In this document: positions 36,133-46,375 of the stretch, piece by piece
Layout of the letters: each line of letters opens with the position of its first letter
Position numbering within the stretch: the stretch's first letter is position 1
From: Heterotrichella gracilis
Lineage: Eukaryota; Sar; Xanthophyceae; Tribonematales; Xanthonemataceae
Direction of reading: 5' to 3'
Length of the DNA stretch: 64,000 nucleotides
Assembly (NCBI GenBank): GCA_032358255.1
Contig: JAULBX010011099.1
Coordinates: 124,001-188,000, forward strand
Program-made: the position numbers and the translations under genes
Notes under the pieces: generated by a model
What the model saw: the letters and a program-made list of their open reading frames with translations, nothing else
Databases searched by the model: none
Told to the model about the DNA's origin: nothing

Positions 36133-39100
36133 ATGAAAAAAATTCAATCCATCATCCTGCTCGTCATTCTTTTCTGTTTTGCTTTGTACGCAAATCAACT
36201 AAACGCGCAAACCATGACGGGGACTGTGCTCACGCAACCCTGCAATAATAACGGACAAATTGGTGTAACTGTTACGGGCTTAACGCCACCCGTTAATTAT
36301 GTTTATTCAAACTGGACTGCGGGTGTTACATTTTCGCATACCGGTATTAATTCATTGACTGATGCTGTAAACAACTTATCCGCTTATCAAATGATGTATT
36401 CCTGGTTGGACCCAAACATCTGGTATGTTTCTGCTACGGATGGATTAAACACCGTAAATGGAACTTATACATTAACGCCACCATTTTCAGACACTATTAA
36501 GTATTATCCCGGCACTTGCCCGTCTCCCAGCACTCTTCAAGCAATTAATTTTGTTGGAGGCACGGCACCTTACTCTGTTGTATGGACCAATACCACCACC
36601 ACTTTAACTTATCCAACAAACCCGGCCTTTGTTCCAAACGGCACCTATACTCTTCTTATCACCGATGGAGCCGGATGTGCCGTAAGATCAGCTATTGGGA
36701 ATTCTACCTTAAACCTGTATGTAAATTCTATTTCTGGTATAATTGCTAATATCAGTGGCTCTCCGGCTAATTGCACCAACGGTACGGCTACTGTGAGCGC
36801 TTCAGGCGGAATAGCACCTTATACATTCCTTTGGAACAACAGTTCCACATCTAATTCTTTGTCCGGATTATCGCAAGGAGCATTAACTTGCGTCGCAACG
36901 GACAACATCGGCTGCCAAGGAACCGGTTATTATTGGGTGTCACAATCCGTAACAATTAATCTTAACACCAGTGTGACCAATGCAACCTGTTTGCAAAACA
37001 ATGGAAGTGTCTTAGGTTTTGTTAGTGGAGGCACAGCTCCCTATACTATCTTATGGAGTAATGCAGCAACCACTCAAAATATAAGCGGACTCCTTGGAAA
37101 TCAAGCTTATTACGCGCAAATAACAGATGCAAATGGCTGTACGGGAACTGGCGGTGCATATGTTGGGGTTACCACGCCAATCAACGTAAATTACTCTGCT
37201 ACAGCTAGCTCTTGCACCTCACCCACCGGCTCTGCTACACTTGCGGCTACCGGTGGGCTTGCACCTTACACCTATTTTTGGAATACCTTTCCTTCTAGTA
37301 CCGCCATTTCTATCTCCGGCAAACCTTCAGGCACTTACAACTTTACTGTAACTGATGCTAATGGATGTAAACAGACCGGTGGGGCATTTATTCCGTCGGC
37401 CAGCACTCTAAGCGGTTATATTTCGAACGGAATGGCTCTTTGTCCTGCCACTACAGGAAATCTTCAAGCAGTGGTATCCGGCAACCAACCTCCATTTACG
37501 TATTTATGGAATACTGCTTCTACCTCCAGCGGTCTCACTAATGTACCTTTAGGATATTACAGTTGTGTTATTACAGATGCCGTAGGTTGTACCATAACAA
37601 AAGCTGGGAATGTATTTCAATCGAGTCCGATAAATGTTGGTTACACCAGCGTACCTAGTACCTGTTTGTATTCAAACAATGGTTCGGCAACAGCTTTTCC
37701 TACCGGAGGAACCGCTCCTTATACTTACTTGTGGAGCAACAGTCAAACCTCTGCCACCGCCTCTAATTTATTATCGGGGTATTATTCAGTATACGTAACT
37801 GATGCGAATGGTTGTCACAATAATAATTACAATTCAGTGTATGTGATGAATAACGCTACTTCAAATTCTTGCTATTGTACAATTACCGGGACCGTTTACG
37901 CCGATGCTAATAGTAATTGTGTACGGAATTCGCTAGAAGCCGGTATTCCGAATATTCAAATTCACTGCAGCGGCATAGGATATGTTTACACCAATTCAAA
38001 TGGCGTTTACAGTTTTCAAGTACCCAGCGGCACTTATACAATAAGCGAGTCCGTGCAAAGTCTCTATCCTTTATCGAGCTGTCAAGCTAATCATTCAGTA
38101 GTTACTGTGGTAGCGGCACCTAGTTGTGTTTCAACTGTTAATTTTGGAAACAATGTGATTGCCGCACACGATTTGCATATTATTACTTCAAATATTACAC
38201 CCCCGGTGCCGGGTAATATATATACGCAAAAAATAATAGTACAAAATGAAGGCACCTTAAACGAAACAACCGTTAAACTTGGATACAAGCACGATGGACA
38301 ATTAAATTTCGGCAACAGTACTCCATGGACCTTCACTCAACAAAACTCCATTTCATATCCAAATTGGTATAGCATCACTTCTGGTTTTCCAAGCTTAAAT
38401 CTCAATACCAACTCAACTTCTTTTGTTAATTATACTGTTCCTACCAATATTCCTGTAAATACTCAGGTTGTTTTTTATGATACAGCGGCAAGTGCCGCTC
38501 CAATTGCGAGCAATTGGCTCACCGACTATACCCCCTGGAATAATGTAAATACCCATTATGCCAGTGTGGTTGCTTCATACGACCCAAATTTTAAAGAAGT
38601 GAGTCCGCAAGGAACCGGGCCTCAGGGAAATATTTCTACAGGCGACTCCGTATTAACATATGTGGTGCACTTTCAAAATCTGGGAAATTATTATGCTCAA
38701 AACGTGGTGGTTGTAGATTCCATTGATTCTGATTTAAATATCTCAACCTTACGTCCCGGTTATTCAGATCGTAAATACACGGTAGATATTAGTGAAACAG
38801 CTGTTGTTAAATTTAATTTCAAAAACATCAATCTACCATGGAAATCACAATATGGCGATGTATTAAGTTCAGGTATGTTTGTGTATTCAATTAAAATGAA
38901 AAAGGGCTTGCCAATAGGCCGTCAAATAACTAATAAAGCCGCCATTTATTTTGATTATAATGAGCCTGTTATCACAAATACCACCCTTAATACAATTTCT
39001 GCGCTGGCCCCTGTTTCTATTACTGAATTTAAACGTGGTTTAACTGATAAATTAAATCTTTTTCCAAATCCAACGCGTAATGAATTTTATTTGCTTTATT

Positions 39101-39297
39101 CAAGTAAAGAGTCTGGCAGTGGTGACTTAAGTATTTTTGATATCAGCGGAAGAGAAGTCAGTACCATGCCAGTTCAAATTAATTCTGGCGAAAATACATT
39201 TTCAGGAAATACTGCTTTGCTACAAAACGGCATTTATTTGGTACAGTTAAAAACCTCAATAGAAACAATGACTAAGAAGTTGGTAGTAGCGAAATAG
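36133..39297 (+). CDS. Giant T9SS cargo protein with SprB repeats
   Basis: 1054 residues: signal peptide (about 1-26), then about eight SprB-type repeats (consensus GGTAPYTYLWSN...YSVYVTDANGC) filling roughly 80-580, a SdrD/CNA-B-like segment (ITGTVYADANSNCVRNSLEAGIPN, about 585-650), a beta sandwich like DUF7619 (YDPNFKEVSPQG...NKAAIYFDYNEPV) and a C-terminal T9SS type A sorting domain (LFPNPTRNEFYL...LVVAK, last 70). SprB in Flavobacterium johnsoniae is a gliding adhesin; this one is shorter and need not serve gliding. It will be surface-anchored or secreted by T9SS. Confidence 0.88.
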   Translation: MKKIQSIILLVILFCFALYANQLNAQTMTGTVLTQPCNNNGQIGVTVTGLTPPVNYVYSNWTAGVTFSHTGINSLTDAVNNLSAYQMMYSWLDPNIWYVSATDGLNTVNGTYTLTPPFSDTIKYYPGTCPSPSTLQAINFVGGTAPYSVVWTNTTTTLTYPTNPAFVPNGTYTLLITDGAGCAVRSAIGNSTLNLYVNSISGIIANISGSPANCTNGTATVSASGGIAPYTFLWNNSSTSNSLSGLSQGALTCVATDNIGCQGTGYYWVSQSVTINLNTSVTNATCLQNNGSVLGFVSGGTAPYTILWSNAATTQNISGLLGNQAYYAQITDANGCTGTGGAYVGVTTPINVNYSATASSCTSPTGSATLAATGGLAPYTYFWNTFPSSTAISISGKPSGTYNFTVTDANGCKQTGGAFIPSASTLSGYISNGMALCPATTGNLQAVVSGNQPPFTYLWNTASTSSGLTNVPLGYYSCVITDAVGCTITKAGNVFQSSPINVGYTSVPSTCLYSNNGSATAFPTGGTAPYTYLWSNSQTSATASNLLSGYYSVYVTDANGCHNNNYNSVYVMNNATSNSCYCTITGTVYADANSNCVRNSLEAGIPNIQIHCSGIGYVYTNSNGVYSFQVPSGTYTISESVQSLYPLSSCQANHSVVTVVAAPSCVSTVNFGNNVIAAHDLHIITSNITPPVPGNIYTQKIIVQNEGTLNETTVKLGYKHDGQLNFGNSTPWTFTQQNSISYPNWYSITSGFPSLNLNTNSTSFVNYTVPTNIPVNTQVVFYDTAASAAPIASNWLTDYTPWNNVNTHYASVVASYDPNFKEVSPQGTGPQGNISTGDSVLTYVVHFQNLGNYYAQNVVVVDSIDSDLNISTLRPGYSDRKYTVDISETAVVKFNFKNINLPWKSQYGDVLSSGMFVYSIKMKKGLPIGRQITNKAAIYFDYNEPVITNTTLNTISALAPVSITEFKRGLTDKLNLFPNPTRNEFYLLYSSKESGSGDLSIFDISGREVSTMPVQINSGENTFSGNTALLQNGIYLVQLKTSIETMTKKLVVAK

Positions 39298-39315
39298 AAA
39301 TTATCTATTGTAAAA

Positions 39316-39352
39316 AAGAAAGCCTGTTAGAAACACTAACAGGCTTTCTTTT
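39316..39352. terminator. Bidirectional terminator
   Basis: AAGAAAGCCTGTTAG (39316-39330) and CTAACAGGCTTTCTT (39336-39350) form a perfect 15-bp stem with a 5-base loop between converging genes. Confidence 0.9.
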
Positions 39353-39368
39353 TTTATATAAACAAAAT

Positions 39369-39752
39369 TTATTTTTTCAAAGAATCTCTGATTTCCATAA
39401 GCAACTTCTCTGAAACTGATGGTTCAACAGAAGAAACAGGCAAGGCCTCTTCTCTTTTTTTGGAAGCATTTATAGCTTTAATAACCATAAATAAAGCAAA
39501 AGCCACTATGGCGAAAGAAATGCAGGTAGAAAGAAAATTACCATATTTAATGGCCGTACCTGGAATGGTGAGGTCTGAAAGATTAGTCAAATTAGCGGCT
39601 TTTAAGGCGGGAGTTAAAACTGCCGGTGTAATAATATCCTCAACCAACGAGTCAATGATCTTACTGAAAGCTGCTCCAATTACAACACCTATAGCCAAAT
39701 CAACTACATTTCCTTTGATTGCAAAGGCTTTAAATTCCGATATCATTCCCAT
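39369..39752 (-). CDS. mscL: Large-conductance mechanosensitive channel
   Basis: 127 residues. It shows the MscL layout: amphipathic N-helix EFKAFAIKGN, first membrane helix VVDLAIGVVIGAAFSKIIDSLVEDIITP, periplasmic loop and second helix CISFAIVAFALFMVIKAIN, then a charged tail. The pentameric channel releases solutes on hypoosmotic shock. It directly follows the OmpA-like lipoprotein gene on the same strand, 21 bp away. Confidence 0.94.
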   Translation of the reverse strand: MGMISEFKAFAIKGNVVDLAIGVVIGAAFSKIIDSLVEDIITPAVLTPALKAANLTNLSDLTIPGTAIKYGNFLSTCISFAIVAFALFMVIKAINASKKREEALPVSSVEPSVSEKLLMEIRDSLKK

Positions 39753-39773
39753 TTTAATTTAGCTTAATTAATA

Positions 39774-40778
39774 TTAATTGTTTCCAAGAACCTTCAATAA
39801 TTCATCCAACTTAGGTGTTAAAATAATTTCGGTGCGACGGTTTTTCTTGCGGGCTTCAGGCGTTTTACCTTTGTCTAAAGGAGAAAACTCACCGCGACCG
39901 GCGGCTGTTATTCGTTGTGCATCTATCTTGGCACTGTTCAGCATAATTTTTGTCACCGAAGTGGCACGCATCACACTTAGATCCCAATTATCCTTTATTT
40001 CTCCCGATCCTTTCATGGCCACATCATCGGTATGTCCTTCAACCATCACATTGATGTCAGGATTTTGTTCCAACACTTTGGCCACATTTTTTAAGGCTTC
40101 CACCCCTTTTTCTTCTACATTGGTCTTTCCACTTGCAAATAATAAACTCTCATCTAAACTCACATATACCTTGCCATTGCGCTGTGTAATGGTGAGCCCT
40201 TTATTTTCAAAACCGATTAAAGCATCGCTGAGTTTTTTTCTAAGGTCAGCTGCCGCCTGATCTTTTTTCTTCAAAATATCTTCTAACTCTGCCACACGTG
40301 CTTCTCTGTTTTTTAATTCACTGGTTAAATTCTCCAAATCTGTTTTTTGTTTATTTAATGTAGTAGCCAACACCCTTAGCGTATCCTCTTTTCTAAGCAG
40401 ATCTTCACGGGTAGCTTGAAGGTCTTTACTGAGTTTTGCCTGTTCTTTGTCATTGCCTGCAATGAGCTTATTTAATTGATCGCTGAGCTGCAAATTTAAA
40501 GAATGTGTTTTTTCGTAACGTTCATTCAAACTTCGGAGTGCTGAACCACTCGAGCTGGTGTCGTTCTTTAAACTATTAATGGTTCGTTCGTTTTTAGCAA
40601 CCTGATCTTTTAGATCGGCCAATTTTGCATTGTTCTCTTGTGATGTCTTTTTTAGGTCGGAAAGTTCGGTTTCGCAACCGGCTAATTTTCCTTTTGCCTC
40701 TTCTAAATGTTTTGCCGGCACACATGCCGCCATGAGTGCAATGACCGAAATATAAAGGGTGTGTTTTACAGTTATCAT
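39774..40778 (-). CDS. OmpA-family lipoprotein with coiled coil
   Basis: 334 residues. Lipobox-like LMAAC gives a lipid-modified Cys at residue 19, followed by a long coiled coil (about 25-200, rich in E/K/L) and a C-terminal OmpA peptidoglycan-binding domain (about 205-325) with VEGHTDDVAMKGSG and GRGEFSPLDKGKTPEARKKNRRTEI. It likely anchors the outer membrane to peptidoglycan. Located upstream of mscL in the same orientation. Confidence 0.87.
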   Translation of the reverse strand: MITVKHTLYISVIALMAACVPAKHLEEAKGKLAGCETELSDLKKTSQENNAKLADLKDQVAKNERTINSLKNDTSSSGSALRSLNERYEKTHSLNLQLSDQLNKLIAGNDKEQAKLSKDLQATREDLLRKEDTLRVLATTLNKQKTDLENLTSELKNREARVAELEDILKKKDQAAADLRKKLSDALIGFENKGLTITQRNGKVYVSLDESLLFASGKTNVEEKGVEALKNVAKVLEQNPDINVMVEGHTDDVAMKGSGEIKDNWDLSVMRATSVTKIMLNSAKIDAQRITAAGRGEFSPLDKGKTPEARKKNRRTEIILTPKLDELLKVLGNN

Positions 40779-40936
40779 GCCTTAAAATTAGGAATTTGCA
40801 AAGGGCTCATGTGAGCCTCCGCATTTGTTTATTAACAATGAAATTAACCATTGTCGTGAGCCAAAGTCCGGCTCTGTTTACTAAAAACGTATACCACATC
40901 ACAATCATTCTCCTTATATTAGTTTTTTCTTACACC

Positions 40937-41530
40937 ATGATCACTGAGCAATTACTGGCAAATGCCTTCTCTTATAAAAATTACATCAGCCTCTTGCAAA
41001 ATTTATTGCAACAGGGCAAAACCACCGGTCCAAACCAAAGTGCAGAGTTTATTAATTATGCAAAAATAAATCTGCAACGCATGAAGCGCCTCGAAAAGAC
41101 CGCTTCTTTGTCAGAAGAAATTACACAACGCGCTTCTCAGATCCATTCCTCTTATATTTGGCTGGTGATCACTGAGGGATGGTGTGGCGACGCTGCGCAG
41201 AATCTCCCGGTTATTCAGGCAATCGCCCAATTATGTCCGGGTATTGATTTAAAATTAATTCTGCGCGATGAACATCCAGAGATCATAGACTTATACCTTA
41301 CGAAGGGATCCCGCTCCATACCAAAACTAATTTGCCTCGATAAAAAAACCTTGAACGAGATCTTTGTTTGGGGACCTCGTCCAAAGGAACTGCAAGACAT
41401 TGTTACCGACTTACTTGCCAAAGGAGGCACTTCTCAAGAAAAAGGATTGCTGGTGCAACAATGGTACAATGCAGATAAAACCAAAAGTCTGCAAGAAGAA
41501 TTTCTCATTCTCATGCAAAAACTAGCATAA
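40937..41530 (+). CDS. Thioredoxin-fold protein with a single active-site Cys
   Basis: 197 residues from the ATG at 40937; a frame from 40796 would add a hydrophobic stretch that overlaps the promoter zone of the divergent lipoprotein gene, and family members start near TEQLLANAFSY. The motif TEGWCGDAAQNLP replaces the usual WCxxC with WCGD, so it has one Cys. Members occur across Bacteroidota as monothiol thioredoxin-like proteins of unknown partner. The MFS gene starts on the next base after its stop. Confidence 0.78.
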   Translation: MITEQLLANAFSYKNYISLLQNLLQQGKTTGPNQSAEFINYAKINLQRMKRLEKTASLSEEITQRASQIHSSYIWLVITEGWCGDAAQNLPVIQAIAQLCPGIDLKLILRDEHPEIIDLYLTKGSRSIPKLICLDKKTLNEIFVWGPRPKELQDIVTDLLAKGGTSQEKGLLVQQWYNADKTKSLQEEFLILMQKLA

Positions 41531-42733
41531 ATGATTCGCCGCACCTTTTCTTTATATCAAACTTCTTTTGCAGGACTCTCATCACCTACCTGGTTGCTTT
41601 CGCTTATCATGTTAGTGAACAGAAGTGGTACTATGGTGGTACCTTTCATGACTCTTTATCTTACCGGCAAAGACATGAATCGATCGCTCAGTGAAGCAGG
41701 ATTGGTGATGGCGCTCTTTGGTTTAGGATCTATTGTTGGGGCTTATTTTGGTGGAAAATTCACTGACAAATACGGCTTTTATAAAGTACAATTGTTTAGT
41801 TTATTAGGAGGCGGAGTGTTGTTTATGATCTTAGGGCAATTAAACTCCTTCCCGATGATCTGTTTGATCACCTTTATTCTCAGCATGGTCAACGAATCAT
41901 TTCGTCCGGCAAACGCATCGGCCATTGCTTATTACAGTAGTGTAAAAAACAGAACCCGTTCTTATTCGCTTAACAGATTGTCTATTAATTTAGGCTGGGC
42001 CATTGGCGCTTCTATTGGCGGTCTTATTGCTTCCTATAATTACGAGTTATTATTTTGGGTGGATGGTTTTACCAATGTATTCGCGGCTCTGTTATTAATT
42101 CGTTTTTTAAAGCCAGGTAAAATTTCAGAGAAAAACGAAGCGGAGCCCGAGCCGGTAACCGAAAAAAGTTCAGCATACAGAGATAAAACCTATTTATGGT
42201 TTGTATTGTTGATCACGATCTTTGGTTTTTGTTTCTTTCAGTTATTTACAACCATTCCAAAATACTTTCGTGATAATTTGTTTCTCTCCGAAAAATACAT
42301 TGGCTTGATCATGGCCATCAATGGACTGTTAATTGTGATGTTTGAAATGGTTGTTGTATATATTCTGGAAAAGAAAAATAAATTGATTTTCTTTATTTCG
42401 TGTGGTACTTTTTTAACAGCCCTTTCATTTTTTAGTCTTTTAATAGATGGAAACGCAAAGTTGATCACGTTGATGATGATTCTTTTAATTACACTGGGTG
42501 AGATCATAGCCATGCCGTTTATGAACACCTTCTGGATCAGACGAACAAATGCTAATAACAGAGGACAATATGCGGCACTATACACCATAGCCTGGGGAAT
42601 TGGCCAAACAAGCGGTCCTTTTTTATGTTCTTTACTTGTGGATTTTACAAATTTTAATGTCTTGTTTATTGTATTAGGTTGTTTGTTAAGCATTGCCTCT
42701 ATTGGTTTTTATAAACTAGGAGACCACAAATGA
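41531..42733 (+). CDS. MFS transporter
   Basis: 400 residues with about 12 membrane helices, the MFS loop motif GGKFTDKYGFYK after helix 2 and an NMLKP-like second-half symmetry. Substrate cannot be told from sequence. The ATG begins immediately after the stop of the thioredoxin-like gene, so they are translationally coupled; the functional link is unclear. Confidence 0.85.
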   Translation: MIRRTFSLYQTSFAGLSSPTWLLSLIMLVNRSGTMVVPFMTLYLTGKDMNRSLSEAGLVMALFGLGSIVGAYFGGKFTDKYGFYKVQLFSLLGGGVLFMILGQLNSFPMICLITFILSMVNESFRPANASAIAYYSSVKNRTRSYSLNRLSINLGWAIGASIGGLIASYNYELLFWVDGFTNVFAALLLIRFLKPGKISEKNEAEPEPVTEKSSAYRDKTYLWFVLLITIFGFCFFQLFTTIPKYFRDNLFLSEKYIGLIMAINGLLIVMFEMVVVYILEKKNKLIFFISCGTFLTALSFFSLLIDGNAKLITLMMILLITLGEIIAMPFMNTFWIRRTNANNRGQYAALYTIAWGIGQTSGPFLCSLLVDFTNFNVLFIVLGCLLSIASIGFYKLGDHK

Positions 42734-42785
42734 ATGAATCCTTTGATAGGCGCTTCTCACACAAATGTTAAAGATTAGGCTCTCA

Positions 42786-42816
42786 TTGGCTTTTTAAGAA
42801 TATATTCCTATTTTAG
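42786..42816 (+). promoter_or_regulatory. Bacteroidota-type promoter
   Basis: TTGG at 42786-42789, 19 bases, then TATTTTAG at 42809-42816 (consensus TAnnTTTG), 55 bp before the next ATG. Confidence 0.55.
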
Positions 42817-42871
42817 ACTTTTAAATGTTTGCGGATCACAGTGGTCCCTCATATCAAATTTTATTTTTACA

Positions 42872-45800
42872 ATGAAACACAAATTACTCCTCAGCTTTGT
42901 TTTTACCCTCATTACATTCACAAACACATTTGCTCAAAGTTGGGCAGAAAAAATGCAAAGGCCTAACGGCAACTTTTATGCTATTAAATCGGAGTTTGAG
43001 CAATATTGGCTAACACACGATAAACTGCAAAAAGGCGTGGGGTACAAGGCTTTTAAACGCTGGGAGAATTTTGTTGAGCGCCGCGTATACCCTTCTGGAG
43101 ATCTTTCAAAACTTAACCTGACTGCCATCAACTTTCAGGCATTTCTTCAACAAGAAGAATCAAATTCACAAGGTGGGACAAAAGGACTGGGCAACGGATC
43201 AAACCAAACAGCCTCGGCAACATACACCGCAATGGGTCCCTTTGGCGCCATTTCAGGAAATGCCGGCGGTCAGTATTTAAAAACCGGGCGATTAAATTTT
43301 GTGACCATTGATCCAAGTAATGCCAACAATCTTTGGGTTGGGGCTCCTGCCGGAGGCTTATGGAAATCGACGAACGGCGGCACTTCCTGGACAACCGGCA
43401 CCGATAATTTAGCGGTGATTGGCTGTTCTGATCTGGCCATTGATCCAACGAATACCAGCGTAATGTATTTGGCTACCGGTGATGGCGATGCCGGAGATAC
43501 CAGAAGTATTGGCGTTCTTAAATCCACTAACGGAGGGTCTTCGTGGGCTGCAACCGGTTTATCTTTTTCAGTTACCTCAGGATACTTGATCAGAAGATTG
43601 ATCATCAATCCTTCCAACACACAAATATTATTAGCAGCTACCAATGCCGGAATTTACCGAACCACTAATGGCGGAACAAGCTGGACGCAGATCACCACGT
43701 TTTCTTGTTTTGATCTGGAGTTTAAGCCCGGAGATCCAAATACCGTTTACGCCGGAGGAACAACCTTTTATCTCTCCACTAATGGAGGTGCAAATTTCTC
43801 GCAGGTAACAACAGGAATTGCTGTATCAGGCGTGAACCGCATGGCAATAGCTGTTACACCCGATGACGTGAACTATGTTTACGTGCTTGCTTCACTTAGT
43901 AGTAATTCAGGCTTTCAAGGCTTATACCGTTCAACAACCAGCGGTACTACCTTTTCGGTAATGTCTACTAGTCCAAACATTTTAAACTGGTCAAATACCG
44001 GCACAGGAACAGGTGGACAAGGCTGGTATGATCTGTGTATTGCTGCGTCTCCTTCCAATAAACATGAAATTGTTACAGGAGGTGTGAATGTATGGAAAAG
44101 CACAAATGGCGGTTCAACTTGGACGATATATGGTCATTGGACAGGCAGTGGCGCGCCATTCACCCATGCCGATCATCACGATCTGGAATACGATGCCAAC
44201 GGTGTGTTATATAATGCGAATGACGGTTCTATATACAAACGCGCCGCAACCAGCAACAGTTGGACAGAAATTTGTGGCACGATGAATATATCTCAAATAT
44301 ATCGCATTGGCTTATCCGGTCAAACTGCCAACAAGTGGATCACGGGTCATCAGGATAACGGCACCAGCATTTGGAATGGAACCTTATATGACGCTAAGTT
44401 AGGTGGTGATGGCATGGATTGTTTTTACGACCGCACAAGCGACAATAATGTGTTTGGTGAATATCAAGGTGGCGCGATGCAACGCTCAACCAATGGTGGC
44501 TCTTCCTGGTCAAGCGCTACTTCCGGTATGAGCGGGACCGCTCCTTGGGTAACAGTTTGGAAACAAGACCCACAGGTTCCCAACAATCTTTATGCAGGAT
44601 ACTCTGAATTATTTAAGTCTACCAGTTTAGGAAGCTCATGGACTCAATTAGGAACCCTTGGCGGCTCGGGGACTGTTCGTGAATTTGCTGTTTCTCCCAA
44701 TAATAGTTTGGTGATTTATGTCTTAAAAAGTTCGGGAATTTATAAAACAAGCAATGGTGGTACTTCGTGGACAAACGTCACAGGCTCTGTTCCAATTGGT
44801 TCTGCCCTGCCTGAATACATTTGTATAAAACCATCTGATGCCAATACCGCTTGGGTGGTGTTAAGCGGGTATTCATCCGGTAATAAAGTGTATATGACTA
44901 CTAATGGCGGTACCAGTTGGACGAACATCAGTTCAAACTTACCGAACATTCCTGCCAACTGCATTGTATACGAACCCGGAAGTAACGACCGTGTGTATAT
45001 TGGAATGGATGTTGGGATCTATTATAAAGATAACACTGCTACCAATTGGACGCTTTACAATAGCGGATTACCAAATGTTCCCATTTCAGATCTTGAGATC
45101 ACCGCCGCCAATCCAACCCTTTTGTATGCGGCAACTTATGGGAGAGGTGTTTGGGCAGTGAGTCTTCTGCCATACAGCATTGTACCTACCAGTAGTTTTA
45201 CCACTAATCCCGCTCTTAAATGCAGTGGCGCTACCATCACTTTCTCAGATCAGTCTAACAACACTCCAATTGCCTGGAATTGGGGCGTTATTCCCAACAC
45301 AGGTGTTTCTGTCTCCTCTCCTACGGTTCAAAATCCCAGCATGGTCTTTTCAAATCCCGGAACGTATACTGTGAATTTTCAATCGGTAAACGCTAACGGT
45401 CCCGGCACTACCGCATCGCAAGTTTTCACCATATTAGCCTCGCCGGCTTTGATGGTATCTAACAGCTCACAAACTCTTTGTGGAAGCGGTTCTGTCTCTT
45501 ACTCAGCAAGTGGAGCAAGTACGTACTCCTGGAGTAATGGAGGCGGCTCGGGTCCTTTGGCAACCTATACGCCAACATCCTCTTCTGTATACACAGTAAC
45601 CGGTACATCTAATGGTTGCGTCAGTAAACAAACCGTAAGCGTTGTCAGTCTGCCCGCAGCTACTATCAGCATTAGCGGACAAAATAACATCTGTATTGGC
45701 AGCTCGGTGACTTTATTGGCTAATGGCGCTTCTACTTATACCTGGAATAATGGTTTTGTTGGGCCGTTTATCACATTAAGTCCAAGTGTAAGCACTACCT

Positions 45801-46372
45801 ATACTGTTAATGCCACTACTGCAAATAACTGTACCTCCAGTGCCAGCATGTTGGTAGTGGTGAATCCGGATCCTGTGATTCAAATCACGTCAAACGACAC
45901 ACTTATTTGCATCGATCAGGCAATCACCCTAATGGCTGCCGGCGCAAGTGTTTATACCTGGATGCCCGGCGGACAAGTAGGATCAGCTATCAGTTACACC
46001 CCTAACAGCACACAAACTTATACCTGCTATGGTAAGGATGTGAATGGCTGTTCAGGACAAAGCGCTAAAACAATTAGTGTTTCCATCTGTGAAGGCATTA
46101 GTACGCTGAGCTTAAACCATGCGCTGTTCACCTTGTATCCTAATCCTACGAAAGGAAAATTATCGCTACAAACCAACTTTGTTTCAAGTGAAGCACTCAG
46201 TATAAGTTTAAGTGATTTGAATGGAAAGGTGGTCTTCAAACAGGAACATGTTTTTACAAAAGAGAATAGTTCATTTGATTTTGATGTATCTGAATTAGCT
46301 GCCGGAACTTATCTGATGCGTTTGGAACTGAAAAATGATCGCTCTAATACTATTAAGATCCTGAAGGATTAA
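42872..46372 (+). CDS. Giant T9SS cargo protein with sortilin/BNR repeats and PKD domain
   Basis: 1166 residues: signal peptide (1-21), a VPS10/sortilin-like or BNR beta-propeller region (about 100-770) with many STNGGTSWT-type Asp-box-like turns, then a PKD-like domain (about 775-860; PIAWNWGVIPNTG...FSNPGTYTV), Ig-like repeats (ASTYSWSNGG; ASTYTWNNG; ASVYTWMPGG), and a T9SS type A sorting domain at the end (LYPNPTKGKLSL...TIKILKD). It is secreted or surface-bound; a sialidase is not implied by Asp boxes alone. Second of three T9SS cargo genes here. Confidence 0.88.
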   Translation: MKHKLLLSFVFTLITFTNTFAQSWAEKMQRPNGNFYAIKSEFEQYWLTHDKLQKGVGYKAFKRWENFVERRVYPSGDLSKLNLTAINFQAFLQQEESNSQGGTKGLGNGSNQTASATYTAMGPFGAISGNAGGQYLKTGRLNFVTIDPSNANNLWVGAPAGGLWKSTNGGTSWTTGTDNLAVIGCSDLAIDPTNTSVMYLATGDGDAGDTRSIGVLKSTNGGSSWAATGLSFSVTSGYLIRRLIINPSNTQILLAATNAGIYRTTNGGTSWTQITTFSCFDLEFKPGDPNTVYAGGTTFYLSTNGGANFSQVTTGIAVSGVNRMAIAVTPDDVNYVYVLASLSSNSGFQGLYRSTTSGTTFSVMSTSPNILNWSNTGTGTGGQGWYDLCIAASPSNKHEIVTGGVNVWKSTNGGSTWTIYGHWTGSGAPFTHADHHDLEYDANGVLYNANDGSIYKRAATSNSWTEICGTMNISQIYRIGLSGQTANKWITGHQDNGTSIWNGTLYDAKLGGDGMDCFYDRTSDNNVFGEYQGGAMQRSTNGGSSWSSATSGMSGTAPWVTVWKQDPQVPNNLYAGYSELFKSTSLGSSWTQLGTLGGSGTVREFAVSPNNSLVIYVLKSSGIYKTSNGGTSWTNVTGSVPIGSALPEYICIKPSDANTAWVVLSGYSSGNKVYMTTNGGTSWTNISSNLPNIPANCIVYEPGSNDRVYIGMDVGIYYKDNTATNWTLYNSGLPNVPISDLEITAANPTLLYAATYGRGVWAVSLLPYSIVPTSSFTTNPALKCSGATITFSDQSNNTPIAWNWGVIPNTGVSVSSPTVQNPSMVFSNPGTYTVNFQSVNANGPGTTASQVFTILASPALMVSNSSQTLCGSGSVSYSASGASTYSWSNGGGSGPLATYTPTSSSVYTVTGTSNGCVSKQTVSVVSLPAATISISGQNNICIGSSVTLLANGASTYTWNNGFVGPFITLSPSVSTTYTVNATTANNCTSSASMLVVVNPDPVIQITSNDTLICIDQAITLMAAGASVYTWMPGGQVGSAISYTPNSTQTYTCYGKDVNGCSGQSAKTISVSICEGISTLSLNHALFTLYPNPTKGKLSLQTNFVSSEALSISLSDLNGKVVFKQEHVFTKENSSFDFDVSELAAGTYLMRLELKNDRSNTIKILKD

Positions 46373-46375
46373 GAC

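Noticed and set aside
36133-39297. SprB gliding adhesin
   Set aside because: SprB repeats are shared by many non-gliding T9SS cargo proteins, this one is much shorter than F. johnsoniae SprB, and no gld gene is in the window.
42872-46372. Sialidase activity of the BNR-repeat protein
   Set aside because: Asp-box-like turns are common in propellers without sialidase activity, and I see no catalytic Arg triad pattern.
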